From: JBBROS01 sp965217935
GTDB lineage: Bacteria > Pseudomonadota > Alphaproteobacteria > Acetobacterales > Acetobacteraceae
Assembly: GCA_965217935.1 (NCBI GenBank)
Contig: OZ244581.1
Location: 124,001 to 188,000 of the forward strand
Length of the DNA: 64,000 nt
Reading direction: 5' to 3'
Below are positions 44,275 to 52,553 of the stretch, piece after piece; position 1 is the first letter of the stretch, and every line of letters starts with the position of its first letter. Both the position numbers and the translations under genes were made by a program. The notes under the pieces were generated by a model. The model was given only the letters and a program-made list of their open reading frames with translations. It was not told the origin of the DNA and searched no databases.

Positions 44275-44289
44275 ACGCTACGGTAGCGT
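44275..44289. promoter_or_regulatory. TetR operator palindrome
   Basis: A perfect inverted repeat, ACGCTAC G GTAGCGT, followed by a partial repetition (AGCGT), lies between the divergent tetR and SDR genes. The 15-bp length and location suit TetR autoregulation and SDR control. Confidence 0.65.
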
Positions 44290-44353
44290 AGCGTATACCC
44301 ACCTGGATCTATCAGAGCGCGGTCCACCTCTAGCACTGGAAGGAACACTGCCC

Positions 44354-45097
44354 ATGGGTCGTTTAAGCGGGAAAGTCGCCCTTATCACCGGCGGCACGAG
44401 TGGTATCGGCGCGACCACAGCTAAGCTGTTTCAGACGGAAGGAGCGATCGTCGTCGCGACGGGATCGAGCGCAGCGTCGGTCGAAGGCGCACGAGAGCAG
44501 ATGCCGGAAGTCGAGTTCATCGCTTCGGACGCGGGCGACGCCGCCGCCGCTAGGGCGCTGATCGAACATGTGCGCGACACGTTTGGCCACATCGACATCC
44601 TTTTCGTCAACGCCGGCATCGGCAGACTCTTACCTATCGAGGGTGTTGACGAAGCCGTTTTCGATAGGCTCTTCGACGTTAACTTTCGGGGTCCCTACTT
44701 CCTTCTGAAGCATGCTGCCGCCGCGATGTCCGAGGCCGGATCAATCATCTTAACGTCCTCGACCGCCGCCGTTCAAGGCATGCCTGGGCAGAGCGCCTAT
44801 GGTGCCGGCAAAGCCGCCCTCCGCGCTCTCGGCCTCAGCCTTGCCGTCGAACTCGCTCCCCGGAAAATTCGGGTCAACACTATCACTCCTGGACCGATCA
44901 ATACCGGTATCGGAGCGAAGATGAATCTTACGCCTGAGCAGATCGCCGGCTTCGGCGAAATAATCGCGAAGTTACCACTGGGTCGTATTGGAGAGCCGGA
45001 CGAAATCGCCGCCGCAGCGCTTTACTTCGCCTCGGATGACTCGCGCTTCACGACCGGCGCAGAACTAAGAATCGATGGAGGTCTTAGCGCGATTTAG
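44354..45097 (+). CDS. SDR family oxidoreductase
   Basis: 247 residues from MGRLSGKVALITGGTSGIGA (TGxxxGIG). FVNAGIGRLLPIEGVD, SIILTSSTAAVQGMPGQSAY, GAGKAALRALGL (catalytic YGAGK) and VNTITPGPINTGI show a complete classical SDR. Codon use is less GC-extreme than its neighbours. Its TetR regulator is divergent; IS3 copy 2 follows 46 bp downstream. Confidence 0.92.
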   Translation: MGRLSGKVALITGGTSGIGATTAKLFQTEGAIVVATGSSAASVEGAREQMPEVEFIASDAGDAAAARALIEHVRDTFGHIDILFVNAGIGRLLPIEGVDEAVFDRLFDVNFRGPYFLLKHAAAAMSEAGSIILTSSTAAVQGMPGQSAYGAGKAALRALGLSLAVELAPRKIRVNTITPGPINTGIGAKMNLTPEQIAGFGEIIAKLPLGRIGEPDEIAAAALYFASDDSRFTTGAELRIDGGLSAI

Positions 45098-45202
45098 TGT
45101 CGCTCGGCTTGAGCCCGACAGGGGACGACCTGACAGCCTGTGATGACCATCCCCCGTTACGGTGGACACCTCGCGTAAGCTCCTGCGGGAGCGGAGGTGC
45201 CG

Positions 45203-45520
45203 ATGATGACGAAGAAAACTCGACGAGAGTTCACGGACGAGTTCAAGCGCGAGGCGGTGGTCCTGTTGCGGGACAGCGGGCGGCCGCTGACGCAGGTGGC
45301 GGCCGAACTGGGCCTGGAGCCATCGATGCTGCGGCGCTGGCGCAGCCTGGCCAACGGAGCGGGACAGGCAGCGTCCGTGGTCCGGCCTGACGCCGCTGCG
45401 GTCCCTGCGACGGTCGAGCAGCTTGAGATCCGGCACCTGCGCCGGGAGCTGGAGCGGGCGCAAATGGAGCGCGACATCCTAAAAAAAGCAGTCGGCATCT
45501 TCTCGAGCCCGCCGAGATGA
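45203..45520 (+). CDS. IS3-family transposase OrfA
   Basis: 105 residues with HTH motifs TRREFTDEFKREAVVLLRDS and QVAAELGLEPSMLRRWRSLA, and a C-terminal zipper segment ending ILKKAVGIFSSPPR. Start at the ATG after GGAGGTG. The stop overlaps the OrfB start (ATGA). Confidence 0.9.
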   Translation: MMTKKTRREFTDEFKREAVVLLRDSGRPLTQVAAELGLEPSMLRRWRSLANGAGQAASVVRPDAAAVPATVEQLEIRHLRRELERAQMERDILKKAVGIFSSPPR

Positions 45521-46383
45521 GGTTCCGTTTCATCGAGGAACACCGCGAGGTGTTCCTCGTGCGGGTGATGTGCTCGGTGCTGCGGGTCAGCGCCAGTGGC
45601 TACTATGCGTGGCGCGGCCGGCCCGAGAGCGCCCGCGCCCAGGCGAACAAGGCGCTGGTCGAGGACATTCGCCGCGTGCACGCCAGCAGCCGGCGCCGCT
45701 ACGGCAGCCCGCGCGTGCATGCGTCCCTGCGGGCCGAGGGCAAGCGGGTGGGGTGCAACCGCGTGGCGCGGCTCATGCGCACGCACGGCATCCAGGCGCG
45801 CCGTCGGCGGGCGTTCCGCAAGACCACGGACAGCAATCATGCCTTCCCGCCTGCCCCCAACCTGCTGGACCGGCAGTTCGCGTCCGCGGTCGCGCCAAAC
45901 CAGGTCTGGCTGGCTGACTTGACCTACATCGCCACCGGCGAGGGGTGGCTCTACCTGGCCGCCATCATGGACCTGTTCTCGCGCAAGATCATCGGCTGGG
46001 CCATGAACGAGACCATGCCGCAGGAGTTGACCCTGGCGGCGCTGAACATGGCCATCACCAACCGGAAACCCTGCCCGGGGCTGCTGCACCACTCGGACCG
46101 CGGCAGCCAATTCGCAGCACACGCCTACCGCCGCGTGCTGGACGAGCATGGGATGCGGTGCTCGATGAGCCGCAAGGGGAACTGCTGGGACAACGCGCTC
46201 ATGGAGAGCTTTTTCGGCGGCCTCAAGACCGAGCTGGACGGCGACGGCCCGTTCCACACCCGGCAGGCAGCGCGCACGGCCCTGTTCCGGGCCATTGAGG
46301 GCTGGCACAACCGCGAGCGCCTCCACTCGGGCATCGGCTACATGACGCCGGTCAACAAGGAACAGCTCGCCGCGGCCGCGTAG
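45517..46383 (+). CDS. IS3-family transposase OrfB (DDE integrase)
   Basis: 288 residues with the same protein sequence as the copy at 20079. DDE blocks: VWLADLTYIATGEGW, LLHHSDRGSQFAAHAY and CWDNALMESFFGGLKTE. With its OrfA intact this copy could supply transposase for both. Confidence 0.94.
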   Translation: MRFRFIEEHREVFLVRVMCSVLRVSASGYYAWRGRPESARAQANKALVEDIRRVHASSRRRYGSPRVHASLRAEGKRVGCNRVARLMRTHGIQARRRRAFRKTTDSNHAFPPAPNLLDRQFASAVAPNQVWLADLTYIATGEGWLYLAAIMDLFSRKIIGWAMNETMPQELTLAALNMAITNRKPCPGLLHHSDRGSQFAAHAYRRVLDEHGMRCSMSRKGNCWDNALMESFFGGLKTELDGDGPFHTRQAARTALFRAIEGWHNRERLHSGIGYMTPVNKEQLAAAA

Positions 46384-46419
46384 GCCATAACCCGTGTCCA
46401 CCGTAACGGGGGATGGTCA

Positions 46420-47217
46420 ATCCACGACACCGGCGCCGTCGTCCGCCACCGCCCGAAGCGCGCGATCAAGGCCAGTCCATCGCTCGGCTCCGACCTCGCG
46501 TTCCAGGCCCGAGCGGATCGCCCGCTCGGAGCGGGGGCCCAGCTCCAGGCCGACCAGATCCTCGGCCCGGGCCCGAAATCCCCGACTGATATACTCGCGG
46601 CTGATGACGAGGTCCGACCCGTCCTCGGCAACGCCGCGGGCGAGCACGTGGACGTGCGGCTGATCGGTGTTCCAATGATCGACCGCCACCCAGTCGATCT
46701 TGGTCCCGAGATCCCGTTCGGCGCGGGCCATGAGGTCGCGTGTGAAGGCGCGCAAGTCCGTCATCTCGGGAGCATCCTCGGGCGAGACGATGAAGCGGAA
46801 GTGGTGCCGGTCGTCCTCGCACCGCCGGGCGAAGGCGGACACGTCCGCTCCGTCGCCGCGCGCGTCGAACATGTGCGCGTCCGCTCCGTCCCGAGTCACG
46901 CCGTCGCGCTGGAGATAGCTCAGGTGCTTGGCGAGTGGTGCGGAGCGGAACTTCGTGCCGCGCTGGCGCACTACGCGCGCCTTGATAATAACCCGGCGCT
47001 GAGGCGACCGGAGCGCGAGCGCCGCTGCTGCGGCGCGTCCGCGCCCAAAGCCGGCGCTCCGGCCGGACGGGCCGCAACCGAGCCCGGAACCCGTATGGCC
47101 AGCCTTCCGGGCGGCTTGCACGACCTGACCTACGAAGCTCTGCGGCCTGCCGGCTCCTCGTCCGCCGTCACGGACCCGTCCTGGCCGAACTCGCAACTCG
47201 TCATCAGGGCCGCTCAA
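46420..47217 (-). pseudogene. Relaxase (TraI/VirD2-like with DUF3363 type), C-terminus removed by IS3 copy 2
   Basis: 265 residues remain. The N-terminus is an Arg/Gly-rich linker, followed by AKHLSYLQRDGVTRDGADAH and the catalytic HUH block in VDHWNTDQPHVHVLARG, with RHHFRFIVSPEDAPEMTDLR upstream of it. This is the relaxase type found beside TraF/RepA/ParA modules in alphaproteobacterial elements. The frame runs into the IS at VVD; full-length relatives exceed 600 residues, so the DUF3363 half is lost. Start appears to be TTG at 47217. Confidence 0.82.
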
Positions 47218-47545
47218 GAAGCGTGGCTCCCGGCGCGACGCCCGCAGCTGGCGCTTAAATCATTGGACTTGCTCGCTGATGTGGTTATCGCGCCAGCCGG
47301 GGGGTGGCGAGGGCTGGCAATTCGAGGAGCCTTAAGTCGTTGATCTGACAAGCGGAGCGCGCCACTCAAACACCCAAGGCTGGCAGCCGTTTTATCTCGC
47401 CCTCCTTCCCCCGTTACTTCTACCGTGCTCCAACCTGCCGATCCCCCGTTCCGCCAGTTCTTCCCGGAGCAGCCCGCACCACTCCACGGCGCGCCGCAGT
47501 AGCCGATGACGCCCTGATGCGGACTGGGTGAGACGGATTGCGCCT
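47218..47545. other. Non-coding gap; possible oriT
   Basis: 328 bp upstream of the relaxase gene. It contains an inverted repeat GCCAGCC (47292) / GGCTGGC (47312) and a further CCAAGGCTGGCAGCC. Origins of transfer usually lie in this position, but no nic consensus can be named here. Confidence 0.3.
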
Positions 47546-48421
47546 TCACGGCTGAAATCCTGTGATCGAGCGGTCGGGAAACAACGGATTGTGTGACGGT
47601 CGCGCGGCTTTCGATGATCGATCCGCTCGTGCTGCAGCCGTCGTTCCGCCAGCGCCAGGCTGCGGATCCAATGGCGCCTCGGCCGCGCCTGATCGAGGCA
47701 CGAAGATCGCCGCTGGCCGGTCGATCACAGTGGCGTTGGCGAGGATGATGCGCGCAATCCGCTCCCGCTCGGCCGCGCCCTGGACAGGAGCCGCCGAACT
47801 GTTCAGCGCGACGAAGATCGACGGCATGGTGGACGCGCGGCCGACGGTCCGGCCTGTGAACGCCGGCAGGGAAGCGACGCTGCCGCCGACCACCGGACCG
47901 AGCGTGCCGAGGTAGCGGATCGTCTCTTCGGGCAGCGGTCGCGCGCCCGACAGATGGTCCTCCCAGCGTCCCGGCCCCGCGTTGTAGGCGGCCAACATTC
48001 CAGCGGCGCCGTAGCGGTCGAACATCTCACGCAAGTACGCCGCGCCCGCCATGATGTTGTCGCGCGGGTTCCAGGGATCGGGGCCGAGACCGTGACGCGC
48101 GGCAATTCCAGCGTAGGTCTCCGGCATCACCTGCATGAGTCCGATCGTACCCTTGGGCGACACCGCATTCGCGCGGCCACGGCTCTCGACCTGCATGACC
48201 TCGGCGATCCAGGATGCGGGAAGGCCGAAGCGGCGTGACGCCTCCCCAATCAGGTCGGTGACCGTCTCGCGGGCCTCCGGTGAGCGCGTGGGTGTGGGGG
48301 ACGCCGGCTGCGCCGTGGCCGTTCCGGTGGTTGCTGCGAGGACTCCGAGAAGCGCGATGGCTGCAGTCAATCGGTGGCCGGACTGCTGGGTGAACGGCCG
48401 GGAAGAGAGAGGAGCCCTCAC
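47546..48421 (-). CDS. Lytic transglycosylase (SLT, TrbN/VirB1-like)
   Basis: 291 residues from a GTG two bases downstream of the traF stop. A signal segment (LTAAIALLGVLAATTGTATA) is followed by the SLT domain: ASWIAEVMQVESRGRANAVS (catalytic Glu), GTIGLMQVMPETYAGIA, NPRDNIMAGAAYLREMFDRY and MLAAYNAGPGRWE. Opens the peptidoglycan for conjugative machinery. Operon order: repA, parA, RHH, DUF2840, traF, this gene. Confidence 0.9.
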   Translation of the reverse strand: MRAPLSSRPFTQQSGHRLTAAIALLGVLAATTGTATAQPASPTPTRSPEARETVTDLIGEASRRFGLPASWIAEVMQVESRGRANAVSPKGTIGLMQVMPETYAGIAARHGLGPDPWNPRDNIMAGAAYLREMFDRYGAAGMLAAYNAGPGRWEDHLSGARPLPEETIRYLGTLGPVVGGSVASLPAFTGRTVGRASTMPSIFVALNSSAAPVQGAAERERIARIILANATVIDRPAAIFVPRSGAAEAPLDPQPGAGGTTAAARADRSSKAARPSHNPLFPDRSITGFQP

Positions 48422-48423
48422 AC

Positions 48424-48936
48424 TCAGCGCTCCTCTTCGGTCCACACCGGGCGCGCCCTGCCGACGATGGTTTCGCGCGGGAGCGGTCCGAAGTAGCGCC
48501 CGTCGAGCGAGTCCGGCCGGTCGGGGTTGAACAGGAACACCTGCGCGCCCGTCAGCACGGTGCAGCCTTGCCAGACTGGCAGCGGTCGACCGTGCCGGTC
48601 GCGGTCCAGAGCGTCGCCGAGCAGCACGCCGTCGACTGAGACGGTGGGGCCGCTGCGGCAGACCCGCTGCCCGCCGAGTGCAGCCACCCGCTTCAGCAGC
48701 GGCACGCCGCGGGGCAGATAGCTACCCTCCGCGAGAAAGCCTGCGAGCGCCTCCGGGGGACGCACCACCATCAGCTCCATCAGCTTGGGACGCGCAACCG
48801 GCTCGACGCGATAGAGCCCGATCGGTGCGCTCGCGCTGGCGTTCCAGACCAGCGACGGCCGCGCCGGCGCACCCGAGATCGCAACCGCGCCGCTCGCCGC
48901 GAGGGTGGTGACGAGCGTCTTCCAGGCCAGCGTCAT
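48424..48936 (-). CDS. traF: S26 family signal peptidase, TraF-type
   Basis: 170 residues from MTLAWKTLVTTLAASGAVAI, a single membrane anchor. NASASAPIGLYRVEPV contains the catalytic Ser, PLLKRVAALGGQRVC the catalytic Lys, and LFNPDRPDSLDGRYFGPLP the C-terminal box. TraF matures the conjugative pilin in RP4-like systems. Overlaps the DUF2840 gene by 4 bp. Confidence 0.9.
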   Translation of the reverse strand: MTLAWKTLVTTLAASGAVAISGAPARPSLVWNASASAPIGLYRVEPVARPKLMELMVVRPPEALAGFLAEGSYLPRGVPLLKRVAALGGQRVCRSGPTVSVDGVLLGDALDRDRHGRPLPVWQGCTVLTGAQVFLFNPDRPDSLDGRYFGPLPRETIVGRARPVWTEEER

Positions 48937-49397
48937 GCGGCGATCCTCCTGCGCAGCAGCCAGGCGCGGTGCCGGTCGAGCGCGTAGGCGCGAGACGGCT
49001 GGCCGGCCGAAATGCGGTTGTGAACGTGACGCCAATGGTCCGGGCAGGCGTCCTCGGCGGCGAGGCCGAGCGCCTCGACCTGATCGATGGCGGCGAGCAC
49101 CTGTTCGACCTTCGGCCAGCCGGAAATGCGCAGCAGGATCTCCGCGCCGGGCGTCACGAACGGCACGGTCGAGAAGGCCGCGCCCGGCTCGACGGCACGC
49201 AGCACGTCGATGCGGCTGACTGCGGTGCCATAGTCGTTGGCGGCCCAGCGCACGAAGGCGAACACGGCATCGGGCGCGAAGGCCAGCACGCGCCGGCGGC
49301 GGTCGAGGATGCGCTCCTCGCGCTCGCGGCCGAAGCGGACCCAGCGCTCGATCCGCCCTTCCAGGTGCAGCAGTTCGACTTCAGTCAGGGCGGTCAC
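48933..49397 (-). CDS. DUF2840 protein
   Basis: 154 residues: VELLHLEGRIERWVRFGRER at the N-terminus, VFAFVRWAANDYGTAVSRID and TPGAEILLRISGWPKVEQVL, and CPDHWRHVHNRISAGQPSRA at the end. This gene is a constant companion of traF and parA in alphaproteobacterial mobile elements; molecular function unknown. Overlaps both neighbours by 4 bp. Confidence 0.88.
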   Translation of the reverse strand: MTALTEVELLHLEGRIERWVRFGREREERILDRRRRVLAFAPDAVFAFVRWAANDYGTAVSRIDVLRAVEPGAAFSTVPFVTPGAEILLRISGWPKVEQVLAAIDQVEALGLAAEDACPDHWRHVHNRISAGQPSRAYALDRHRAWLLRRRIAA

Positions 49398-49660
49398 GAT
49401 GCGCCTCCCGCGCCGTCCTCGCGCTGGCCGTACTCACATTCCAGCAGCGAGCGAAGCATCTCGGCGACCGTTACGCCGCGCTGGAAAGCGGTGACCTTGA
49501 TCCGCGCCCGCAGCGCCGGGGTGACGTCGATCGTCAGCCGCGCGGTGAAGGCCGGCGGCGTCGCGGGTCGAGCGTCGGCCACGCGAACCCACGCGTCGGC
49601 TGCGGTTCTTCCGCTGCCTGGGCGCGCCGCGAAGGCCGCCTTGGAACCGGCGCGGCTCAT
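49394..49660 (-). CDS. Ribbon-helix-helix protein, probable ParA partner
   Basis: 88 residues. The C-terminal half (FTARLTIDVTPALRARIKVT, AFQRGVTVAEMLRSLLECEY) is an RHH/CopG DNA-binding fold. It overlaps parA by 4 bp and occupies the parB/parG place, so it likely binds a centromere-like site for segregation. The N-terminal 35 residues are Ala/Arg-rich and probably disordered. Confidence 0.8.
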   Translation of the reverse strand: MSRAGSKAAFAARPGSGRTAADAWVRVADARPATPPAFTARLTIDVTPALRARIKVTAFQRGVTVAEMLRSLLECEYGQREDGAGGAS

Positions 49661-50295
49661 GGCGCGAGGCCTTCCACCTCGGCCGCCATCGCCGCGATCT
49701 CGGCGGCGGCGAGGCAGCCCGGGTCGAGCTCCTCGGCGAGCCGTCCGGAGCGCGCCGCGTCGGCGAAGACGATGCGCTGGCCGATGCGGGCGGCAAGCAC
49801 CGGCGGCTCGTGGTCTGCCAACGCCTCGGCGGTTTCGCGCGCGATGACGGTGCGAGCCGCGCAGCGGTTCAGCACCATGCGGGCGGCAAGCCCGGGGCGG
49901 AACACCCGCGCTTCCTCCAGCAGCCGCAGCATCTCGGCCGACGCCCAGCCGTCGAAGGGCGAGGGCGTGGCCGGGATCAGCACGAGGTCGGCGGCGAGCA
50001 AGGCGGAGCGCGCGACGCCGGCGGTACGCGGCGCACCGTCGACGATCACGTGGTCAGCGTCTGCAGCGATGGCGGGCAGCTCGCGGTGCAGCGTCTCGCG
50101 CGCCAGGCCGAGCACGCCGAACAGCCGAGGCAGCGCCTCGCGGGCGCGCTGCTCGGACCAGTCCAACGCCGACCCCTGAGGGTCCGCGTCGACCACCACC
50201 ACGCGCTTTCCCTTACCGGCCCAGCGCCCGGCGAGGTGAAGGGCGAGCGTCGTCTTGCCGACGCCGCCCTTCTGATTGAGGAGCGCGACGATCAC
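49657..50295 (-). CDS. parA: ParA family partition ATPase
   Basis: 212 residues. The deviant Walker A is IVALLNQKGGVGKTTLALHL, followed by VVVVDADPQGSALDWSEQR (Walker A') and DHVIVDGAPRTAGVARSALL. Small plasmid/ICE-type ParA without an N-terminal HTH. Overlaps repA (4 bp) and the RHH gene (4 bp), so replication and partition are co-expressed. Confidence 0.93.
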   Translation of the reverse strand: MIVALLNQKGGVGKTTLALHLAGRWAGKGKRVVVVDADPQGSALDWSEQRAREALPRLFGVLGLARETLHRELPAIAADADHVIVDGAPRTAGVARSALLAADLVLIPATPSPFDGWASAEMLRLLEEARVFRPGLAARMVLNRCAARTVIARETAEALADHEPPVLAARIGQRIVFADAARSGRLAEELDPGCLAAAEIAAMAAEVEGLAP

Positions 50296-51473
50296 TGCTC
50301 ATCCTCGCCGTCGGAAGCGAAGAGGTGTCGTGTCCTCGCAAGGCGGCCCTTCACTGCGTTCGCGGGACGCGAAACGCGACCGTCGGTCGGCATCCGGCGA
50401 TCAGGCGCGTTGGAGAGTGTGGGCGGGCGGTCGCCTACAACAGACGTAGAGTTAGATTCTAAGTTAGATAAGTTAAAGGCGAGAGCCGAAGGCGCAGGTT
50501 GCTGAATCTGCTCGGGATTTCCGCCACCCGTATTTACGGCTTGCGCCCGAAGTCCCGATAGTCGTGCGCCCGAAGTCCCGATACCGTTTGCGCCCGAAGT
50601 CCCGATAGGGCGACGCGTTGTCCCTAGCTTATCCACAATCCTGTTCACAGGGCGTATAAGGACGAGGTCGCGGACGGAGGCGTCGGCGTCGATCACGCGC
50701 TCCAGTTCGAGCGCGTAGCCGGGCAGCGGCTGGCGGGAGACGATGCCGCGGAGGTCGAGCGCGAAGTCCGAAAAGCGGGCGGTGCTCGCGCTTTTTGCGT
50801 GGAGGTGGCGCAGGTCGAAGCGCCAGCCCTCGGGCTGACGGCCGGCGTGCTTGCGCGCGACGCGGTAGAGCCAGCGCTCGATGCCGCCGGTCAGCGCGAA
50901 GTAGCCCGGGTCGATGGTGAGGACGAGTCGGCGGTCGAGGACGCCCTGATAAAACCAGTCGGGCAGCACGAACTCCATGCCCTCTATCCGCCCGGCGCGC
51001 GTCGCGAGCTCCTCCCACTCGTTGATCCAGGAGAACTGCTGGCGGCGCCAATGCTCGCCCTGGCGGACGGTGGTGCGGATCACCGTCGATTGCAGGCGCG
51101 CGAGCGCACCGCGCAACAGACCGTATTCACGGTTGCCGGTGGCGCGACCGATGGCGGTCAGCAGCTGATAGGGCGTGAAGCGGAAGAAGCGCGAGGTGGG
51201 CAGGCCGCGATCGGCGGCTTCCACGAGCTGCGACCCCGCCCAGATGAGCACGTCGGCGTCCCAGATGGTGGCCATGCCGTGCTCGGGCACGGCGTAGACC
51301 TGCACTTGCGTAGTTCCGGCTTTGTAGGAGATCGGAGTCACGCGCTTGGCCTTGGCAAGGGAGAAGAAGGGCCGCTCCATGAGGTCGCGCTGATCGCGGG
51401 ACGCGATGGCGCCGCTCAGCGCCTCGAAGACATCGAGGGAAGCGCGCTCGCTGGAGGGCGGCGGACGACGCAC
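50292..51473 (-). CDS. repA: Replication initiator protein A
   Basis: 393 residues of the RPA family (winged-helix initiator): LMERPFFSLAKAKRVTPISY, IWDADVLIWAGSQLVEAADR, FTPYQLLTAIGRATGNREYG, EWEELATRAGRIEGMEFVLP and ERWLYRVARKHAGRQPEGWR. The last ~100 residues are low-complexity and contain IGTSGANGIGTSGA, coded by repeats that look like iterons (50542-50607). The presence of a replication gene suggests the island can replicate as a circle after excision. Confidence 0.92.
   Translation of the reverse strand: MRRPPPSSERASLDVFEALSGAIASRDQRDLMERPFFSLAKAKRVTPISYKAGTTQVQVYAVPEHGMATIWDADVLIWAGSQLVEAADRGLPTSRFFRFTPYQLLTAIGRATGNREYGLLRGALARLQSTVIRTTVRQGEHWRRQQFSWINEWEELATRAGRIEGMEFVLPDWFYQGVLDRRLVLTIDPGYFALTGGIERWLYRVARKHAGRQPEGWRFDLRHLHAKSASTARFSDFALDLRGIVSRQPLPGYALELERVIDADASVRDLVLIRPVNRIVDKLGTTRRPIGTSGANGIGTSGARLSGLRAQAVNTGGGNPEQIQQPAPSALAFNLSNLESNSTSVVGDRPPTLSNAPDRRMPTDGRVSRPANAVKGRLARTRHLFASDGEDEQ
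50542..50607. repeat. Three iteron-like direct repeats inside repA
   Basis: TGCGCCCGAAGTCCCGATA (19 bp) at 50542, 50565 and 50589, exact in all three, spaced 23 and 24 bp. They lie near the 3' end of the repA coding region and code for the GTSGA repeats on the minus strand. Confidence 0.75.
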
Positions 51474-51485
51474 GGTCGCGAGAAC

Positions 51486-51770
51486 TCAGCCGCGCCGTTG
51501 GCCGGCGTAACGGGCGAGCGGCGCCGCGTGCGGCTTGGCCGGCAGCACGGTCTCGCCGGTGTCATCGGAGGTGGACGCCTTGGCGCCGCGGCTGACCCAA
51601 GCCTGGAGGTCGTCGATCCGGTATACGACGCGGCCGCCGAGCTTGGAGTAGCGCGGCCCCGTGCCGTAGGTGCGGTGCTTCTCCAGCGTGCGGCCCGAGA
51701 GACCGAGGAAGCGCGCCGCCTCGGGCGTGCACAGGTAGCGGGGCGGCAGGCCGGCGAGCGGGTCGGGCAT
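51486..51770 (-). CDS. Helix-turn-helix protein (excisionase/MerR-like)
   Basis: 94 residues. YLCTPEAARFLGLSGRTLEK and HRTYGTGPRYSKLGGRVVYR, then IDDLQAWVSRG, form the HTH_17-type winged helix seen in excisionases and small mobile-element regulators. It starts the repA-parA operon (12-bp gap to repA). Confidence 0.88.
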   Translation of the reverse strand: MPDPLAGLPPRYLCTPEAARFLGLSGRTLEKHRTYGTGPRYSKLGGRVVYRIDDLQAWVSRGAKASTSDDTGETVLPAKPHAAPLARYAGQRRG

Positions 51771-51929
51771 CGAAGGGGCTCCGGATCGAGTGGGCCGTTC
51801 CCGACGGGAAGCGGCGTTCGGCGGAGACCCTGGCGGAGCGGGCGCGGCGGGGTGGATGACGATCTTATCGGCCGGGTCGCGTCATCCCCTTCGGCTGCTA
51901 AGGTGATCTGACGAAGGCGGGGTGGTCAC

Positions 51930-52535
51930 GTGCAAGAAGGGCGGCGAATCTCCACCTCCTACGCCGGACTGCGCCGGACGGTCAGGATCGTCGCGGTGCT
52001 CAATCTGGCCTATTTCGGCATCGAGTTCGCGGTAGCGCTGACGATCGGCTCCGTGTCGCTGTTCGCGGACTCCGTCGACTTTCTTGAGGATGCGTCGGTA
52101 AACCTGCTGATCCTGCTCGCCCTCCGCTGGACAGCCCGGAACCGCGCACGCGTGGGCATGGGATTGGCGGGGCTCCTGCTCGTGCCCGGCCTTGCGACGG
52201 CATGGACGGCATGGAGCAAGCTGCATGTCCCGGTCGCGCCGGCGCCCCTCGCGCTTTCAGTCACGGGCTTGGGCGCTCTTGCGGTCAATCTGACCTGCGC
52301 CCTCATGCTGGCGCGATATCGCGGTCATGCCGGAAGCCTGACCCGCGCAGCCTTCCTTTCGGCGCGTAACGACGCGCTGGCCAACATCGCCATCATCGCG
52401 ACGGGCCTGGTCTCCGCCTTTCTATGGCGTTCGGCATGGCCCGACCTGATCGTGGGTCTCGGGATCGCCATCCTCAACTTCGACGCCGCGAGGGAAGTCT
52501 GGCATGCCGCGCGGCGGGAGCGCGCCGAGCCGTGA
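51930..52535 (+). CDS. CDF-type cation transporter, membrane domain only
   Basis: 201 residues from a GTG. Six hydrophobic spans; LAYFGIEFAVALTIGSVSLF, ADSVDFLEDASVN contains the metal-site Asp pair of CDF helix 2, and SARNDALANIAIIATG the helix 5 ligand region (N-D in place of H-D). The usual C-terminal cytoplasmic domain is missing, as in a short subfamily common on mobile elements. Metal not predictable. Confidence 0.85.
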   Translation: MQEGRRISTSYAGLRRTVRIVAVLNLAYFGIEFAVALTIGSVSLFADSVDFLEDASVNLLILLALRWTARNRARVGMGLAGLLLVPGLATAWTAWSKLHVPVAPAPLALSVTGLGALAVNLTCALMLARYRGHAGSLTRAAFLSARNDALANIAIIATGLVSAFLWRSAWPDLIVGLGIAILNFDAAREVWHAARRERAEP

Positions 52536-52553
52536 GACATGCCGCGGCGGAAT

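Larger units (their letters stand above)
45144..46419 (+). mobile_element. IS3-family insertion sequence, copy 2
   Basis: 1276 bp, in the same orientation as copy 1 at 19707 and practically identical, with the same 26-bp perfect inverted ends. OrfA is intact here. No target duplication is visible; the right end truncates the relaxase gene. Confidence 0.95.

Noticed and set aside
19707..46419. Classical composite transposon formed by the two IS3 copies
   Set aside because: No target duplication, 24 kb apart, and the block includes guaA and an integrase; rearrangement is more likely than transposition as a unit.
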